From assembly GCF_009882985.1 (NCBI RefSeq), contig NZ_WTUZ01000036.1, positions 1-64,000 of the forward strand: DNA of 64,000 nucleotides, written 5' to 3'. Numbering within the stretch: position 1 is the stretch's first letter; the number at the start of each line of letters is the position of its first letter. The stretch comes from Paenibacillus silvestris (GTDB taxonomy: Bacteria > Bacillota > Bacilli > Paenibacillales > NBRC-103111). This document shows positions 61,234 to 64,000 of this stretch, in pieces. The position numbers and the translations under genes were made by a program. Below the pieces are notes generated by a model. That model saw only the letters and a list, made by a program, of their open reading frames with translations. It did not search any database and was not told the origin of the DNA.

Positions 61234-64000
61234 TTATTGCAGAATTTTTTGTGCCAGGATAGCTAAGTCAACAATGTCTACTTTGTTATCGTTGTTCAAA
61301 TCTGCTCGCTTGTACTGCTCCCAATCCGCATTCGCAGAAGACTTCCCATATGCTGCCGCTGCAATGCCTAGATCTGCGATGGAATATTTCCCATCTCCAT
61401 TCGAATCTCCAGGGCTGGCAGGTATGACAGACGCCAAGAAGCTGTTTAGAGCCTCGCGCAAGGCTACGATTGCTTGCTCAACTTCACCTTGTGTCGATGA
61501 AGCATGATCAGCCACTGCTTGCGCTTGATGAATCGCCGACAGGAGAATCGCTTTTGAGCCGGCAGGGTACTGGCCTGGGCTTGTGCCTTCTGTTGCGGCT
61601 CCATGCTTATCTTGTGCCTGAGCAATCAAATTGTTCAAGGCCGCTTTGTCAACGACGGTTGTAATTTGCAAGCTGAGGGCAACACTTTCGAGTTGTGTTT
61701 CTACCCCGGACGCATCAGCCATTACAGCTTTCGTCAAAGTGATGTTTGTGCGGCTCGGCTCGGCCAAAGATTTCGCCTTCCACTTCAGCTTGAGCAAGTG
61801 ATCATTGATATTGCCTGCTCCCAAATTGACCATAATGATGCGAATGTGACCAGGTGTTTGCAATTGATCTACAACCTTAAATCCTTCTTTCAGCTCATCG
61901 ACACCTACATATTCCACTAAATCAGGGTCATAGGTAACGTTCAAATCCTCAGCGTATACACGCTCAGTAACGCTTGTGAATCCTAGTTCAACGTTAAACG
62001 ATTCACTCGCCTGAACGGCGGCAGGACCTGTCAAAGTCGCAGAAGCTGGCGTCGTTGGTTCTGTCACAGCGGCTTGCAGCGGTCTGACGACAATATAGTC
62101 CAGCTCGTAGAAGCCAGTGCCTTTCATGAACGTGATCACGTTGGAGCCCTCGTTCAATTCGACTTCCACGGGAATCGCCATGAACCTTCCCCAATTTTGA
62201 GTGCCTTGGAGCTTGAGCGACTGTTCCTTGCCGTTTACTAGGATTTTACCTGTCGCAGCCGTAAAATCACTGCCATTGGCAAACCATACATCCACATTAT
62301 AGGTACCAGCAGCAGCAACTTGAATATCACCAAACTTCACATAACTATCCGCGTAGTCAATTTCACCCACATAACTTTTACCGGACGCATAATTGTTGTT
62401 TGTATTCACTTTCGCTTTGAACAGCTCGGCTTGTTCAGCCTCGTATTTGATGGATACGGCGGCATCTGGATGATCGGTCACTTCCGGGAAATAACTGACC
62501 CGCAAGTTCTCCGCTCCGAATGGAACCAGCGTAATGTTCTCCGTTGGCTCTGTTGAAAGCAACGGCCCAACTGGCGGTTCAGAAGCTTCTACATTGTTGG
62601 CTGACTTGCCCCATGTAGGAATTTTCTTCGCTTTTGCAATCAGCTTGACTGGACTTGTCGCCTGAATGAACGGGTTCTCAGGCATGGGTCCCTGCACAAC
62701 CTCAATGGATTCTTCCGGATGTTCACGGTCAATCAATAACCCGTAGTTCCATGGTGTTTTGGATATCACACGGAATTGGCTGAACCCAAGCGCTGCGGCA
62801 TTAAATCCTGGCACTGCCGCAATTGGATTGGATTGTACTTGCCAATCTTCTTGCACTTGCAGAGAGAACACGAGTGGACCGCGTTCGATCCCAACGGAGT
62901 TGTTTACCCATGTCGATGTTTTCAGCTTCATTGGCACTGTCAGAACAACATGATCGCCTGTCGCCCATGTTCTGTCGATCGTTAGATACTCTCCAGCTTT
63001 CACAGCTGGCTGAACTTGACCATTCACCGTTACCGTCGGTTGATCCGCCCATGCCGGAATTCTAAGCTTGAGTGGGAAACTTACGGATTCTGATGTGTTC
63101 ACTTCAAAGCCAATTTGATCTTCAAACGGATAATTCGTTGTTTCTTCGACCGTTACATTGGCGTTCTTAATTTTCGTCGATACACGGCTTGGACCATAAG
63201 CAATGACGCCAAGTCCGCCATCATTCGTAGCTGCCCACATATTTTTCACAAAATACGGCCAACCCATATGCATATTAAAACGACAGCAAGGGAAACCGGA
63301 AGTTGGGGATGGCATCATCCCGTTATCATAGTTTTGTTTGAAGCCATGATCCGCTATATTACTCTCCACCTGATTAGGCAACGAATAGTACTGATGAAGC
63401 TTCAAGTCCTTATCCATCGCGCCTGGCAATGAATTGAAGGCAATTTTCTCAAGCGCATCACCAATGTGCGGATCCCCGAGGATCATAGCCGCCTCTTCAT
63501 TGCTTTGCATCCGCTCGGTAATCGCGCAGAGCTCTACTCCTTGCGTAGATGCGATACCAGCCAGCATCTCCGTGCCGGAAGGCATTCCTGTAATTTGTGT
63601 GTGTTTGTTCAAATTCGTAACGCCTGCCTGGAACGCATCACGATCCACATTGTCGTGTGATCTTTGATAGTAAACAGCTGGCATTTTAATGGCTTCACTC
63701 ACGTTGACAGAATGAGTCGGTTGGAAGTCATTGCCAAAATTCTGGAAACCGTCATTTGTAAACGTATCCGCAATCGGATAGCCTTGATCAGCAAGTGTAT
63801 CCGCCAACTGTAATAAGAACGCATCATCTGTTCGGTTGTACAACCAAAGTACCGTATCAATGTTGTCGCCCACACGCACTTTACCCCAGTCTCTGAGTGG
63901 TCGTGCTGGTAATTGTGCAGCTTGATAATGGAAATAGCCTGTCATGAACGTAAGCACACGAGCATCATTCGTAGCTTCATAGTAGTCCTTCATGACATAA
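61234..64000 (-). CDS. Secreted GH127-like beta-L-arabinofuranosidase with CBM, cohesin-like, FIVAR and dockerin domains (5' end outside window)
   Basis: The frame is open to the window edge, so the N-terminus is missing (the visible part begins mid-domain at about KDYYEATNDARV). Numbering from Met at 63993: GH127 (DUF1680) region about 1-500, with zinc/catalytic residues recognisable as Glu154-x-Cys156 (VELCAITE) and Cys236-Cys237 (FPCCRFNMHMGWP), matching the Glu/Cys and Cys-Cys motifs of GH127 arabinofuranosidases. A CBM6/35 (about 525-650), a cohesin-like domain (about 660-790, ESFNVELGFTSV...LNVTYDPDLVEYVGV), FIVAR (about 795-865) and a C-terminal dockerin (GDSNGDGKYSIADL, ADLNNDNKVDIVDL) follow. 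Cohesin and dockerin on one chain is unusual. Confidence 0.88.
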   Translation of the reverse strand, partial: YVMKDYYEATNDARVLTFMTGYFHYQAAQLPARPLRDWGKVRVGDNIDTVLWLYNRTDDAFLLQLADTLADQGYPIADTFTNDGFQNFGNDFQPTHSVNVSEAIKMPAVYYQRSHDNVDRDAFQAGVTNLNKHTQITGMPSGTEMLAGIASTQGVELCAITERMQSNEEAAMILGDPHIGDALEKIAFNSLPGAMDKDLKLHQYYSLPNQVESNIADHGFKQNYDNGMMPSPTSGFPCCRFNMHMGWPYFVKNMWAATNDGGLGVIAYGPSRVSTKIKNANVTVEETTNYPFEDQIGFEVNTSESVSFPLKLRIPAWADQPTVTVNGQVQPAVKAGEYLTIDRTWATGDHVVLTVPMKLKTSTWVNNSVGIERGPLVFSLQVQEDWQVQSNPIAAVPGFNAAALGFSQFRVISKTPWNYGLLIDREHPEESIEVVQGPMPENPFIQATSPVKLIAKAKKIPTWGKSANNVEASEPPVGPLLSTEPTENITLVPFGAENLRVSYFPEVTDHPDAAVSIKYEAEQAELFKAKVNTNNNYASGKSYVGEIDYADSYVKFGDIQVAAAGTYNVDVWFANGSDFTAATGKILVNGKEQSLKLQGTQNWGRFMAIPVEVELNEGSNVITFMKGTGFYELDYIVVRPLQAAVTEPTTPASATLTGPAAVQASESFNVELGFTSVTERVYAEDLNVTYDPDLVEYVGVDELKEGFKVVDQLQTPGHIRIIMVNLGAGNINDHLLKLKWKAKSLAEPSRTNITLTKAVMADASGVETQLESVALSLQITTVVDKAALNNLIAQAQDKHGAATEGTSPGQYPAGSKAILLSAIHQAQAVADHASSTQGEVEQAIVALREALNSFLASVIPASPGDSNGDGKYSIADLGIAAAAYGKSSANADWEQYKRADLNNDNKVDIVDLAILAQKILQ

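Overview
The window looks like a chromosomal segment of a Paenibacillus-type bacterium (Bacillota, Paenibacillaceae). Evidence: gene families typical of that group (large membrane-anchored AraC regulators, YesN/LytS two-component systems, Btr-type AraC regulators fused to siderophore-binding domains, S-layer homology proteins, dockerin-bearing glycoside hydrolases), AGGAGG-type ribosome binding sites with frequent GTG and TTG starts, a T-box leader, and Bacillus-type Fur boxes. Almost every gene is on the minus strand; only an NlpC/P60 protein and one small ORF are on the plus strand. No rRNA, tRNA, CRISPR array, phage or transposase gene was seen.

Layout. 1-827 is a gene-free stretch of short repeats. 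828-11425 is a pectin/rhamnogalacturonan-oligosaccharide locus: an oligosaccharide ABC importer (lipoprotein and two permeases), its probable AraC-type membrane sensor-regulator, and an overlapping GH105-GH43-GH28 operon. 11702-14332 is a Fur-box-preceded siderophore-binding lipoprotein with a Btr-like regulator. 14738-22372 holds mixed housekeeping and hypothetical genes: an RDD protein, a methyltransferase, a cell-wall hydrolase, a YVTN beta-propeller, asd under a T-box, and a DUF3231 protein. 22556-33455 is a three-gene secreted-protein operon (metallophosphoesterase, S-layer protein, GH92 alpha-mannosidase with four CBM6-like modules). 34124-43521 contains two more siderophore import operons with two regulators; one regulator is fused in frame to a binding lipoprotein. 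44640-54818 is a self-contained sugar system: a YtfQ/YtfR/YtfT/YjfF-like ABC importer, a LytS-like histidine kinase, a YesN-like response regulator, and a membrane-anchored protein with two tandem sugar-binding domains. 55322-64000 carries two very large secreted glycosidases ending in dockerins (GH5-like plus GH43; GH127 plus a cohesin-like domain). The second runs off the window edge.

How it works together. The picture is of a soil or plant-associated saprophyte. Secreted multi-modular enzymes attack plant arabinan/xylan and mannosylated glycans, ABC importers bring in the products, and one-component or three-component sensors tune expression. Iron is handled by three Fur-box-associated siderophore systems that lack any local ATPase and therefore presumably share one encoded elsewhere.

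The least ordinary items are: the AraC-lipoprotein fusion with a Fur box inside the coding sequence; the tandem double-binding-domain sensor in the sugar operon; a MITE-like family of about 125 bp with terminal inverted repeats (four copies); a 182-bp module of four palindromes with mirror-symmetric 52/63/52 spacing present at two distant loci; and a polypeptide carrying both a cohesin-like and a dockerin domain.
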